DNA of 5,634 bases, taken from an uncultured Fimbriimonadales bacterium. GTDB taxonomy: Bacteria; Armatimonadota; Fimbriimonadia; Fimbriimonadales; GBS-DC. The position numbers and the translations under genes were made by a program. Each line of letters begins with the position of its first letter. Within the stretch, counting starts at the first letter, position 1. The stretch covers positions 1 through 5,634 of the forward strand of contig CALGZO010000169.1 in NCBI GenBank assembly GCA_937934465.1, given 5' to 3'. Shown here one piece after another: positions 1 to 5,634 of this stretch. Under the pieces are notes generated by a model, which was not told where the DNA came from, searched no databases, and saw nothing but the letters and a program-made list of their open reading frames with translations.

Positions 1-1
1 C

Positions 2-895
2 CCGGTGGAGGGCGACAAGTACGCCGACCTGCGCGACGCCTTAGAGAAGCTCAGCCTCAACGACGCCGCGATTAGCTTCGAACCCGAAAACAGCGCGGCG
101 CTGGGGTTCGGGTTCCGATGCGGGTTCTTGGGCTTGCTCCATATGGAGATTGTGCAAGAGCGACTGGAGCGCGAGTTCGGGCTGGAGCTGATTGCTACCG
201 CCCCCAGCGTCGCCTACCGTGTCTACACCGAAGACGGCGAGATGCTGGAGATCGATAATCCCACCCACTGGCCCAATCCTGGCAAAATCGAGCGCGTCGA
301 AGAACCCATCGTGAACGCGACGGTGATGGTTCCGAACGACTATGTGGGCGCGGTGATGGACTTGTGCATGAATCGGCGTGCGGAGTTCGTGCGGATGGAG
401 TACCCCACGCCCCAGCGCGTCATCCTCTACTACCGCTTGCCGCTGAGCGAGATCCTGCTCGATTTCTATGACCAGCTCAAGACGCGCACGCGCGGCTACG
501 CCTCGTTCGATTACGAGCCTGCAGGCTATCGCGAGGCGGATATGGTGAAGATCGACATTCTGATTAACGGCGACTCTGTGGACGCGCTGAGTTTCATCGC
601 GCCGCGCGAACGCGCCTACCCCCGCGCCCGCGCCCTCGTGGAGAAACTCAAAGAGGTCGTGCCGCGCCAGCAGTTCGAGGTGCGCTTGCAGGCGGCGATA
701 GGCGCACGGGTGATTGCCTCCGAGACGATTAAGCCGTTCCGCAAGAATGTGATTGCCAAGTGCTATGGGGGCGACATCACGCGCAAGCGCAAGCTGCTGG
801 AGCGCCAAAAAGAGGGCAAGCGCCGCATGAAGCAGGTCGGCTCGGTGGAAGTGCCCCAAGAGGCGTTTCTTAGCGTGCTGAAGGTGGGCGATTAG
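2..895 (+). CDS. lepA: Elongation factor 4 (LepA), C-terminal half, 5' truncated by the window edge
   Basis: This is the C-terminal part of the ribosome-associated GTPase LepA/EF4, a translation factor that acts on the 70S ribosome and has been linked to back-translocation and 30S biogenesis. The frame is open from base 2, and the GTG at base 5 is an internal Val codon (preceded by Pro, as in the family's LYPV/LYPI-type stretch), not a start. About 297 of the usual roughly 600 residues are present; the GTPase domain and domain II lie outside the window. Counting from that Val, the EF-G-III-like domain carries GFGFRCGFLGLLHMEIVQER (residues 35-54), the EF-G-V-like domain carries VEEPIVNATVMVPNDYVGAV (98-117), and the LepA-specific basic C-terminal domain includes PRQQFEV (220-226), AKCYGGDITRKRKLLE (251-266) and GSVEVPQEAF (279-288). 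The ending VLKVGD is normal for the family, so the 3' end is intact. These signatures separate LepA from EF-G and TypA. Identification is nearly certain. Confidence 0.97.
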   Translation, partial: PVEGDKYADLRDALEKLSLNDAAISFEPENSAALGFGFRCGFLGLLHMEIVQERLEREFGLELIATAPSVAYRVYTEDGEMLEIDNPTHWPNPGKIERVEEPIVNATVMVPNDYVGAVMDLCMNRRAEFVRMEYPTPQRVILYYRLPLSEILLDFYDQLKTRTRGYASFDYEPAGYREADMVKIDILINGDSVDALSFIAPRERAYPRARALVEKLKEVVPRQQFEVRLQAAIGARVIASETIKPFRKNVIAKCYGGDITRKRKLLERQKEGKRRMKQVGSVEVPQEAFLSVLKVGD

Positions 896-917
896 AGGCG
901 ACACCCCTCCAAACAGG

Positions 918-923
918 TACAAT
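918..923 (+). promoter_or_regulatory. Possible -10 hexamer (TACAAT) ahead of the ornithine cyclodeaminase homologue
   Basis: TACAAT in the 48-nt gap after lepA differs by one base from the TATAAT consensus and is the only AT-rich hexamer in the gap. There is no good -35 at normal spacing (bases 895-900 read GAGGCG). A transcript starting about 7 nt downstream would begin on or inside the AGGAGG ribosome binding site, which weakens the idea. Co-transcription with lepA is the alternative. Confidence 0.25.
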
Positions 924-927
924 CTAC

Positions 928-933
928 AGGAGG
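928..933 (+). promoter_or_regulatory. Ribosome binding site AGGAGG fixing the start at 944
   Basis: A full AGGAGG Shine-Dalgarno core lies 10 nt ahead of the ATG at 944. It is the strongest ribosome binding site visible in the window and decides the start of the 410-residue gene. The GGAGG part could pair with CCTCC at 906-910 just upstream (5 bp, 18-nt loop), which might mask it. Confidence 0.8.
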
Positions 934-943
934 CGAACAGACG

Positions 944-2176
944 ATGCCGTCGGAGATAATCCATCTGGAAGGTCATGTAGTCGACTCGCTCACGCTGTCG
1001 AAGGTGCTGGACATCCTCTCGTCGTATGAGGGGGTGCGCTACGAGGTGCGCCACGCGAAAATCGGACACACCCGCGCCGAACCCAGCAAGTTCGATATCC
1101 TGGTGGAGGCGGACACGGACGAGCTGCTGGAGCGCGCCTTAGAAGAGGTGCAGCAGCACGGGGCGTATTTCGCGCACGCCGACGCCCAACTCCAGCCCGC
1201 GCCCAAAGACGGCGTGTTCCCTGAAGATTTCTACTCCACCACCAACTTGGAGACCTCCGTGCGCGTGAATCATCGCTGGGTGCCTGTGGAGAACATCGAG
1301 ATGGACTGCGGCGTGCGCGTGTGGCAGGAGCATGGGCACTGGCGCGCGGCGACCGTGCCGATGGCGCGCGTGCGACAGGGCGACCTGATTGTGGTCGGGC
1401 ACGAAGGCATCCGCGTTAAGCCCCCCGAACGGCGCGACCCGACCTCGGTGTTCGCCTTCATGGGCAGCGATGTCTCGTCCGAGAAGCCCAAAGAGCGCGC
1501 CGTGCGCGGCGTCGCCGACGAGGTGCGCAAAGCCAAAGCGCGCGGCGAGAAGGTGCTGTTCGTCGGCGGACCCGCCATCATCCACACAGGCGCAGGTCCC
1601 TACCTGGAGCAACTCATCCGCAACGGCTGGATCGATGTGCTGTTCGCTGGCAACGCGCTCGCCGCACACGATATCGAATCGGCTATCTACGGCACTTCGC
1701 TCGGCGTCTCGCTGGATTTGGGCTCGCCCGTCACGCACGGGCATCAGCACCACATCCGCGCGATTAATCGCATCCGCTCACTGGGCGGGCTGAAGCAAGC
1801 AGTGGAGCAGGGCGTACTCACCAAAGGCGTGATGTATACCTGCGTGAAGTATCAAGTGCCGTTCGTGCTGGCGGGCAGTATCCGCGACGACGGACCGCTG
1901 CCCGAAGTGATTACCGATGTGCTGGACGCTCAGGACGCCATGCGCGCGCATGTGCCCGGCGTCGGCGTGGCGATTATGGTGGCGACCACGCTCCACTCGG
2001 TGGCGACAGGCAATATGCTCCCTGCCTCCGTGCGCGTGTTCTGCGTCGATAGCGACGCCGACACGGTCATCAAGCTCGCTGATCGCGGCACGCACCAGAC
2101 CTTCCCGATAGTCACCGACTGCCACTTCTTCATGAAGGAGCTGGCGCTGCAGTTGGTGGAGCCGTTCCGCAAGTAG
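944..2176 (+). CDS. TIGR00300 / LOR-SDH family protein, probable AgrE/ArgZ-type ornithine cyclodeaminase
   Basis: A complete 410-residue cytosolic protein of the TIGR00300 'LOR/SDH' family. Members characterised in archaea, and the C-terminal module of cyanobacterial AgrE, convert ornithine to proline and ammonia with NAD; this is a different family from classical mu-crystallin-like OCD. Sequence support is a family-type N-terminus, HLEGHVVDSLTLSKVLDIL (residues 7-25), then a Rossmann-like core with MGSDVSSEKP (173-182), VGGPAIIHTGAG (207-218), FAGNALAAHDIESAIYGTSL (234-253), HGHQHHIRAINRIR (265-278), VLAGSIRDDGPLPEVITD (308-325), AQDAMR (329-334) and HSVATGNMLP (351-360). The length matches stand-alone archaeal members. 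The N-terminal arginine dihydrolase module of cyanobacterial AgrE/ArgZ, which carries the catalytic Cys, is absent, so direct arginine hydrolysis is not expected. The ATG at 944 is chosen because of the AGGAGG. It follows lepA by 48 nt on the same strand and may be co-transcribed with it. Family membership is firm; ornithine cyclodeaminase activity is inferred, and older databases name the family after saccharopine metabolism. Confidence 0.88.
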   Translation: MPSEIIHLEGHVVDSLTLSKVLDILSSYEGVRYEVRHAKIGHTRAEPSKFDILVEADTDELLERALEEVQQHGAYFAHADAQLQPAPKDGVFPEDFYSTTNLETSVRVNHRWVPVENIEMDCGVRVWQEHGHWRAATVPMARVRQGDLIVVGHEGIRVKPPERRDPTSVFAFMGSDVSSEKPKERAVRGVADEVRKAKARGEKVLFVGGPAIIHTGAGPYLEQLIRNGWIDVLFAGNALAAHDIESAIYGTSLGVSLDLGSPVTHGHQHHIRAINRIRSLGGLKQAVEQGVLTKGVMYTCVKYQVPFVLAGSIRDDGPLPEVITDVLDAQDAMRAHVPGVGVAIMVATTLHSVATGNMLPASVRVFCVDSDADTVIKLADRGTHQTFPIVTDCHFFMKELALQLVEPFRK

Positions 2177-2186
2177 CAACGCACGC

Positions 2187-4574
2187 CTACGCCGCTTGCT
2201 GAAAGTCCTGCAAGCGCGGCAGCCCCCACTGCACGAGCTTATGCCACAACGCCTCAGGGTTCACAGGCTTGGTGAGGTAGTCGTCCATCCCTGCGGCGAT
2301 GCACTTCTCGCGGTCGCCCTCCAAAGCGTTCGCCGTGAGAGCGATAATCGGGATACGCGCATCGGATGCTTGCTCGCGAGCGCGGACGCACTGGGTCGCT
2401 TCGTAGCCGTCCATTTCGGGCATCTGGCAGTCCATCAACACGATATGAAACGGCTCCCGCTCGAGCCATTCCAGCGCTTCGCGCCCGTTGGAGGCAATCT
2501 GAATCGCCACTCCCCACTTCTCCAAAGTGCGCCGTATCACCTTCTGATTGACAGGGTTGTCTTCGGCGACCAGCACACGCAGTCCAGTGAGGTCAGCGCG
2601 GTCTTTGGCGCGGCAGGGGCACTCAGATTTTGTCTGCGCAGGCGGCTCGGATGCGGGCAGCGCAAGTTCGAACCAGAAGGTAGACCCCTGACCAGGCGCG
2701 CTGACGACGCCCATGCGCCCGCCCATCCGCTCAATCAGCTTGCGCGAGATGGCTAACCCCAGCCCTGTACCGCCGTACTTGCGCGTGGTGGAGCCGTCGG
2801 CTTGGCGGAACGGCTCAAATATCTGCGCCTGCTGCTCCAGCGGAATGCCGATGCCCGTATCTTGCACCTCGAAGCGCAAGTGGAGATGCCCATCGTGCGT
2901 ATCCCGCAGTTGCACGCGCGCAACCACTTCTCCCTGCTCGGTGAACTTGACGGCGTTGCTGACAAGGTTCAGCAGTACCTGTCGCAGGCGCATCGGGTCG
3001 GCAAGCGCGTAGAGGTTCGCATCGTCGGGCACATCGGCGCGCAGCAGTAGCCCCTTCAACTGCGCTTGCGGACGAATCATTTCGCAGGTCTCGCGTATCA
3101 GCGCGCGGATGTCGGTAGGGATATGCTCCAACTGCATCTGCCCCGCTTCCAACTTGGCGAGGTTGAGAATGTCGTTGAGAATGTCCAGCAGGTGTTTCGC
3201 GCTGGTCTCGGCGGTATCCAGTAGGTCGCGCTGTTCATCGGTGAGCGGGGTGTCGCGCAGCAGGTTCAGCATGCCAATCACGCCGTTCATCGGGGTACGG
3301 ATTTCGTGGCTCATGTTTGCGAGGAACTGCGTGCGGGCTTGGGCGAGTTGCTCGGCTTCGTGCTTGGCGGCGACGAGCGCGCGGCGCGACTGCTCGTTGA
3401 GAATCGCCATCGCCAAGAGCTCGCCGAACTGCGTTAGGAACGCTTCGAGCGGCGCATCGAGTTGCTTGGACGGCGCGCGACAACTGCCACAGGCGACGAT
3501 AGCCATGCCGACCGTGCGCCCCATCCAGCGCAGCGGGATTAGGGCGGCGCGCTGCTCCACGCCCAGCCTGAGCTGCATTAAGCGCACGCGGTCGGCTTGC
3601 CACTCGGCTGCGATTAAGACTGACCAGCTGCGCTGGAAATGGGCTTCTTGCGAACCCGTTGCGTGGATAAGTCGCAAATCGGTTCCATGCTGCTCCCACA
3701 CGGCTAAAGTGGCGTCCCCGCTGAATGCGTCGCCCTCTATAAGGATTGCCCGCGCGGCGCGGATACGCTCTTCCAACGGCGTCTCGCCTTGCAACGCCAC
3801 GGCGACGCGCATCAGCAACTGTTGCAGGGCAGCATGTTTGGCGCGCGCTTGCTCTTGCAGTACCTCCGCTGTAATGTCGTACTGGATGCCGCAGTACCCC
3901 AACAGCGCGCCCGACTCGTCCACAATCGGCGCAATCACTCCCTCCGCCCAGTAATGCGTATTGGGGCTGAACTCCACGCCGTTATCGGGCGTCTTGATTG
4001 CCGTCCCCTTCTTGCGGTTCAAGAACCTTCCTCGAAACTGCTCGCCGCGACGGAGTGTGGCAAACAGCTCTTCGTAGAACGATTCGGGCATCATACCGCT
4101 CTTGATGATGCTGGGACGCTGCCCGATTGCTTCTTCCTGCGTGTAGCCCGTGAGCGCGGTAAACGCAGGGTTCACATACTGAATGCGAAAATCGGGGTCG
4201 GTAATCAACACTGCGGTAGGCGAGGATTCGATGGCGCGCTGCAGCCGTGTGAGTTGCTCGCTTTGGAGCTTTGCCATCTCGTAGGCGCGATTATTGACCC
4301 GATAGAGCACCGCGCCAACGACGCCCACCACCGCCAACGCCACAATCACCGCTTGCACATATAGCGCAGGGGTCAGCGTAACGCCCATGCCCCAACGCAA
4401 GGCTATCAGCTGCAGCACGAACACCGCCACAAACGGGCGCGTCACGCTGCATAGCGTACCCACGAACGGTCTACACTGTTGCATAGCTGCTGTGGATTTA
4501 TTCCACATTCGGAGCGGATGTCGATACAAGATTGCGCGTTGCTGGTGCGATGGCATTCTTGGCGTCGCGCTCAC
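2187..4574 (-). CDS. Membrane-bound hybrid sensor histidine kinase / response regulator (TM-PAS-GAF-HisKA-HATPase-REC)
   Basis: A hybrid two-component sensor of up to 795 residues that would autophosphorylate on His and pass phosphate to its own receiver. Numbering is from the farthest start, a GTG at 4574. A membrane segment lies at about 70-91, with a possible second one at 47-62. PAS spans about 105-236, GAF about 250-395. HisKA has phospho-acceptor H423 in ANMSHEIRTPMNG. The ATPase domain has the N-box (N536, N540), G1 DTGIGIP (572-578), F-box FEPF (586-589) and G2 GGTGLGL (601-607). REC (about 664-785) has acidic E671/D672, acceptor D715, T747 and K769. All key residues are intact, so it should be active. 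There is no HPt domain, so onward signalling needs a separate one, or the REC is autoregulatory. The ligand is unknown. Oddities are a PAS insertion of about 16 residues (191-207) and CGSC at 362-365 in GAF. No start has a good ribosome binding site: ATGs at 4556, 4508, 4484 and 4388 are alternatives, and residues 1-36 carry AGA/CGA/TGT codons unlike the rest. It lies 57 nt downstream of the E2 gene and converges on the OCD homologue. Confidence 0.95.
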   Translation of the reverse strand: MSATPRMPSHQQRAILYRHPLRMWNKSTAAMQQCRPFVGTLCSVTRPFVAVFVLQLIALRWGMGVTLTPALYVQAVIVALAVVGVVGAVLYRVNNRAYEMAKLQSEQLTRLQRAIESSPTAVLITDPDFRIQYVNPAFTALTGYTQEEAIGQRPSIIKSGMMPESFYEELFATLRRGEQFRGRFLNRKKGTAIKTPDNGVEFSPNTHYWAEGVIAPIVDESGALLGYCGIQYDITAEVLQEQARAKHAALQQLLMRVAVALQGETPLEERIRAARAILIEGDAFSGDATLAVWEQHGTDLRLIHATGSQEAHFQRSWSVLIAAEWQADRVRLMQLRLGVEQRAALIPLRWMGRTVGMAIVACGSCRAPSKQLDAPLEAFLTQFGELLAMAILNEQSRRALVAAKHEAEQLAQARTQFLANMSHEIRTPMNGVIGMLNLLRDTPLTDEQRDLLDTAETSAKHLLDILNDILNLAKLEAGQMQLEHIPTDIRALIRETCEMIRPQAQLKGLLLRADVPDDANLYALADPMRLRQVLLNLVSNAVKFTEQGEVVARVQLRDTHDGHLHLRFEVQDTGIGIPLEQQAQIFEPFRQADGSTTRKYGGTGLGLAISRKLIERMGGRMGVVSAPGQGSTFWFELALPASEPPAQTKSECPCRAKDRADLTGLRVLVAEDNPVNQKVIRRTLEKWGVAIQIASNGREALEWLEREPFHIVLMDCQMPEMDGYEATQCVRAREQASDARIPIIALTANALEGDREKCIAAGMDDYLTKPVNPEALWHKLVQWGLPRLQDFQQAA
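2191..2220 (+). terminator. Weak candidate stem-loop downstream of the OCD homologue, inside the kinase 3' end
   Basis: Six contiguous pairs (2194-2199 with 2210-2215), a 2-nt bulge at 2216-2217 and three more pairs (2191-2193 with 2218-2220) enclose a 10-nt loop, starting 15 nt after the stop at 2176. No T-run follows on the plus strand, so it does not fit a classical intrinsic terminator. The bases also encode the last residues of the convergent kinase, so the pairing may be chance. Confidence 0.2.
4497..4524 (-). promoter_or_regulatory. Possible sigma70-like promoter for the hybrid kinase
   Basis: Read on the minus strand, TCGACA (4524-4519; 5 of 6 to TTGACA) is followed after 16 nt by AATAAA (4502-4497; 4 of 6 to TATAAT), which is preceded by TGG, an extended -10 pattern. 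Transcription would start near 4490, inside the longest kinase reading frame. That would imply a start at the ATG at 4484 (nearly leaderless) or at 4388. The match is modest and found by eye. Confidence 0.25.
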
Positions 4575-4599
4575 GCATGCGGCACGTGGCGTGGGGGGC

Positions 4600-4621
4600 G
4601 CGACGACAGGAATGTCGTCGC
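4600..4621. other. Perfect 9-bp hairpin in the E2-kinase gap
   Basis: GCGACGACA (4600-4608) and TGTCGTCGC (4613-4621) are exact inverted repeats around a 4-nt GGAA loop, the only perfect hairpin of this size I noticed in the window. It lies 10 nt downstream of the E2 stop on the minus strand, where a terminator or mRNA 3' stabiliser would sit, but no T-run follows on either strand. Read as plus-strand RNA the loop GGAA is a GNRA tetraloop. It could be a factor-dependent termination or processing element, or a copy of a dispersed palindromic repeat. Confidence 0.6.
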
Positions 4622-4631
4622 ACCGTTGGGT

Positions 4632-5634
4632 TCAGAGCATCAGCAGGGGGTTCTCCAACACCTGCTTGAGCGTTTGCAGGAACTGCGCCCCGACCGCGCC
4701 GTCAATCACGCGGTGGTCGCACGACATGGTGACCTTCATGCGCTGGCGCGGCGTAATCGCGCCGTCGTCGCCCACTACGGGCGTGCGCTTGGTCGCCCCA
4801 ACCGCCAGAATCGCGCTCGCGGGCGGGTTGATAATCGCAGTGAACTGCTCGATGCCGAACATGCCCAAGTTGGAGATGGTGAAGGTGTTGCCTGCCATCT
4901 CGTCGGGCAGCAGTTTGCCGTCGCGCGCCTTTTGGATGAGCGTCTGCGCCTCTTGGGCGATTCGGCGGAGCGACTTGCCCTCGCAGTGCTTCAGCACCGC
5001 CACCAACAGCCCCTGCTCGACAGCCACTGCGACGCCGATGTGTATCCCGTCGGGATGCACGAGTTGCCCATCCTGATAGCGGGCGTTCACGACGGGATGC
5101 TGATCCAGCGCGACCGCGCACGCTTTGATGATGAAATCGTTCACGCTCACGCGCACGCGCTCGTCGAGCTGGTTCAGCTGCTGGCGTAGCGCGAGGGCGT
5201 TCTCCATATCGATTTCCATCGTGAGGTAGAAGTGGGGGATGGTCTGGTGGGCTTCGGTGGTGCGCTGGGCGGTGATTTGGCGCAGGCGATTGAGAGTCTC
5301 GATGTGGGCTTCGGGGGCGATTGGCGCGGGGGCAGGCGTGGCAGGGATGGGCGCGGCGACGGGCGCAGGGGCGGGCGCGGCGGCTTTCTTAGCCTCGATG
5401 TACGCCAGCACATCGCGCTCCACGATGCGCCCTTTGGGACCCGTGCCCTGTATTTGGGCGAGGTCAACCCGATGTTCGGCGGCGATTTTACGGGCGAGCG
5501 GCGAGGCGAGGATACGCGCTTCGCCGTCGCGCGGGGTGGGCGTCGGAGCAGCGGGCGGCGCTGTCGGTTGAGTCGCGGCGGCTGGCGTTGCTGGCGCAGA
5601 GGCGGTCGCCTTGCCGTTCGTGTCGTCGGGCAGG
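4632..5634 (-). CDS. Dihydrolipoamide acyltransferase (E2) of a 2-oxo-acid dehydrogenase complex, N-terminally truncated by the window edge
   Basis: The E2 core subunit transfers acyl groups from its lipoyl arm to CoA in pyruvate or related 2-oxo-acid dehydrogenase complexes. The frame is open to the window end (333 residues seen), so the GTG at 5423 is internal. From the first visible codon: an Ala/Pro/Thr linker (about 9-35); the peripheral subunit-binding domain (about 42-79) with ASPLARKIAAEHRVDL and GTGPKGRIVERDV, which holds E3/E1; a second Ala/Pro linker (about 84-108); then the complete catalytic domain (about 111-333). The last has TIPHFYLTMEIDM (131-143), NTFTISNLGMFG (249-260) and the active-site DHRVIDGA (306-313; H307, D311). 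The C-terminus NPLLML is typical, so the 3' end is intact. The lipoyl domain or domains and the start lie outside. Substrate type (pyruvate, branched-chain or other; names pdhC/aceF/bkdB) cannot be settled here, though the NLGMFG region resembles pyruvate E2s. It precedes the kinase on the same strand by 57 nt. E1 or E3 genes may lie upstream, beyond the window. Confidence 0.95.
   Translation of the reverse strand, partial: LPDDTNGKATASAPATPAAATQPTAPPAAPTPTPRDGEARILASPLARKIAAEHRVDLAQIQGTGPKGRIVERDVLAYIEAKKAAAPAPAPVAAPIPATPAPAPIAPEAHIETLNRLRQITAQRTTEAHQTIPHFYLTMEIDMENALALRQQLNQLDERVRVSVNDFIIKACAVALDQHPVVNARYQDGQLVHPDGIHIGVAVAVEQGLLVAVLKHCEGKSLRRIAQEAQTLIQKARDGKLLPDEMAGNTFTISNLGMFGIEQFTAIINPPASAILAVGATKRTPVVGDDGAITPRQRMKVTMSCDHRVIDGAVGAQFLQTLKQVLENPLLML

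Noticed and set aside
41..1069. 342-codon minus-strand open frame across lepA and the next gene's start
   Set aside because: It is antisense to strongly conserved LepA coding sequence, crosses a gene boundary, and its product is His/Arg/Leu-rich with no recognisable domain: a GC-rich shadow frame.
1139..1753. 204-codon minus-strand frame opposite the OCD homologue
   Set aside because: It mirrors a conserved gene; the His/Ala/Arg-rich translation shows no family motif and has no ribosome binding site that I could see.
3109..3954. 281-codon plus-strand frame opposite the kinase
   Set aside because: Ser/Arg/Cys-rich translation complementary to HisKA, GAF and PAS coding sequence; no motif, so treated as a shadow.
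4491..4507. Small hairpin TGTGGA / TCCACA with a 5-nt loop
   Set aside because: Only 6 bp, and it overlaps the weak promoter candidate; not distinguishable from chance without comparison to relatives.
4575..4588. Palindromes GCATGC and CACGTG in the E2-kinase gap as operator sites
   Set aside because: Six-base palindromes are expected by chance in GC-rich DNA and no longer symmetry surrounds them.
4387..5189. Two overlapping plus-strand frames (4387-5076 and 4479-5189) opposite the E2 gene and the kinase N-terminus
   Set aside because: They overlap each other in different frames and lie opposite conserved E2 catalytic sequence; neither translation resembles a known protein.
4632..5423. Reading the E2 gene as a complete 263-residue protein starting at the GTG at 5423
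   Set aside because: The frame stays open to the window end and the upstream codons encode the first half of the E3-binding domain, so 5423 is an internal Val.
5239..5571. Plus-strand frame with a Gly/Ala-rich product resembling a low-complexity or PE-PGRS-like protein
   Set aside because: The Gly/Ala run is the reverse complement of the E2 Ala/Pro linkers, so the composition is a by-product.

Overview
The window reads as ordinary chromosomal DNA from a GC-rich bacterium (GC looks near 60% by eye; no count was run). Four protein-coding genes fill almost all of it. Two are cut by the window edges. I see no RNA genes, insertion sequences, phage genes, CRISPR arrays or toxin-antitoxin genes. 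The taxon cannot be fixed from this stretch. A bacterial LepA, a stand-alone AgrE/ArgZ-type ornithine cyclodeaminase homologue and an Ala/Pro-linked E2 subunit would fit a deep-branching or thermophilic phylum such as Armatimonadota, but that is a weak inference.

Layout on the plus strand: the C-terminal half of lepA (elongation factor 4; 2-895) is followed after 48 nt by a complete 410-residue gene of the TIGR00300 'LOR/SDH' family (944-2176). The latter has a clear AGGAGG ribosome binding site and probably acts in arginine/ornithine-to-proline metabolism. The short gap contains a possible -10 hexamer.

Layout on the minus strand, reading right to left: the C-terminal part of a 2-oxo-acid dehydrogenase E2 acyltransferase (5634-4632) carries the E3-binding domain and the full catalytic domain. 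A gap containing a perfect 9-bp hairpin follows. Next is a membrane-anchored hybrid sensor histidine kinase (TM-PAS-GAF-HisKA-HATPase-REC; 4574-2187). Its true start is uncertain, and a promoter-like sequence inside the apparent N-terminal codons suggests it may begin 30-62 codons later.

The kinase and the ornithine cyclodeaminase homologue converge with only 10 nt between their stop codons. The genes do not form one pathway: translation (lepA), amino-acid catabolism (OCD), signalling (kinase) and central carbon metabolism (E2) look like separate units that happen to adjoin. I found no convincing undescribed multi-gene system. The points most worth checking are the intergenic hairpin as a possible dispersed repeat, the kinase's CGSC motif and PAS insertion, and the actual activity of the stand-alone OCD homologue.
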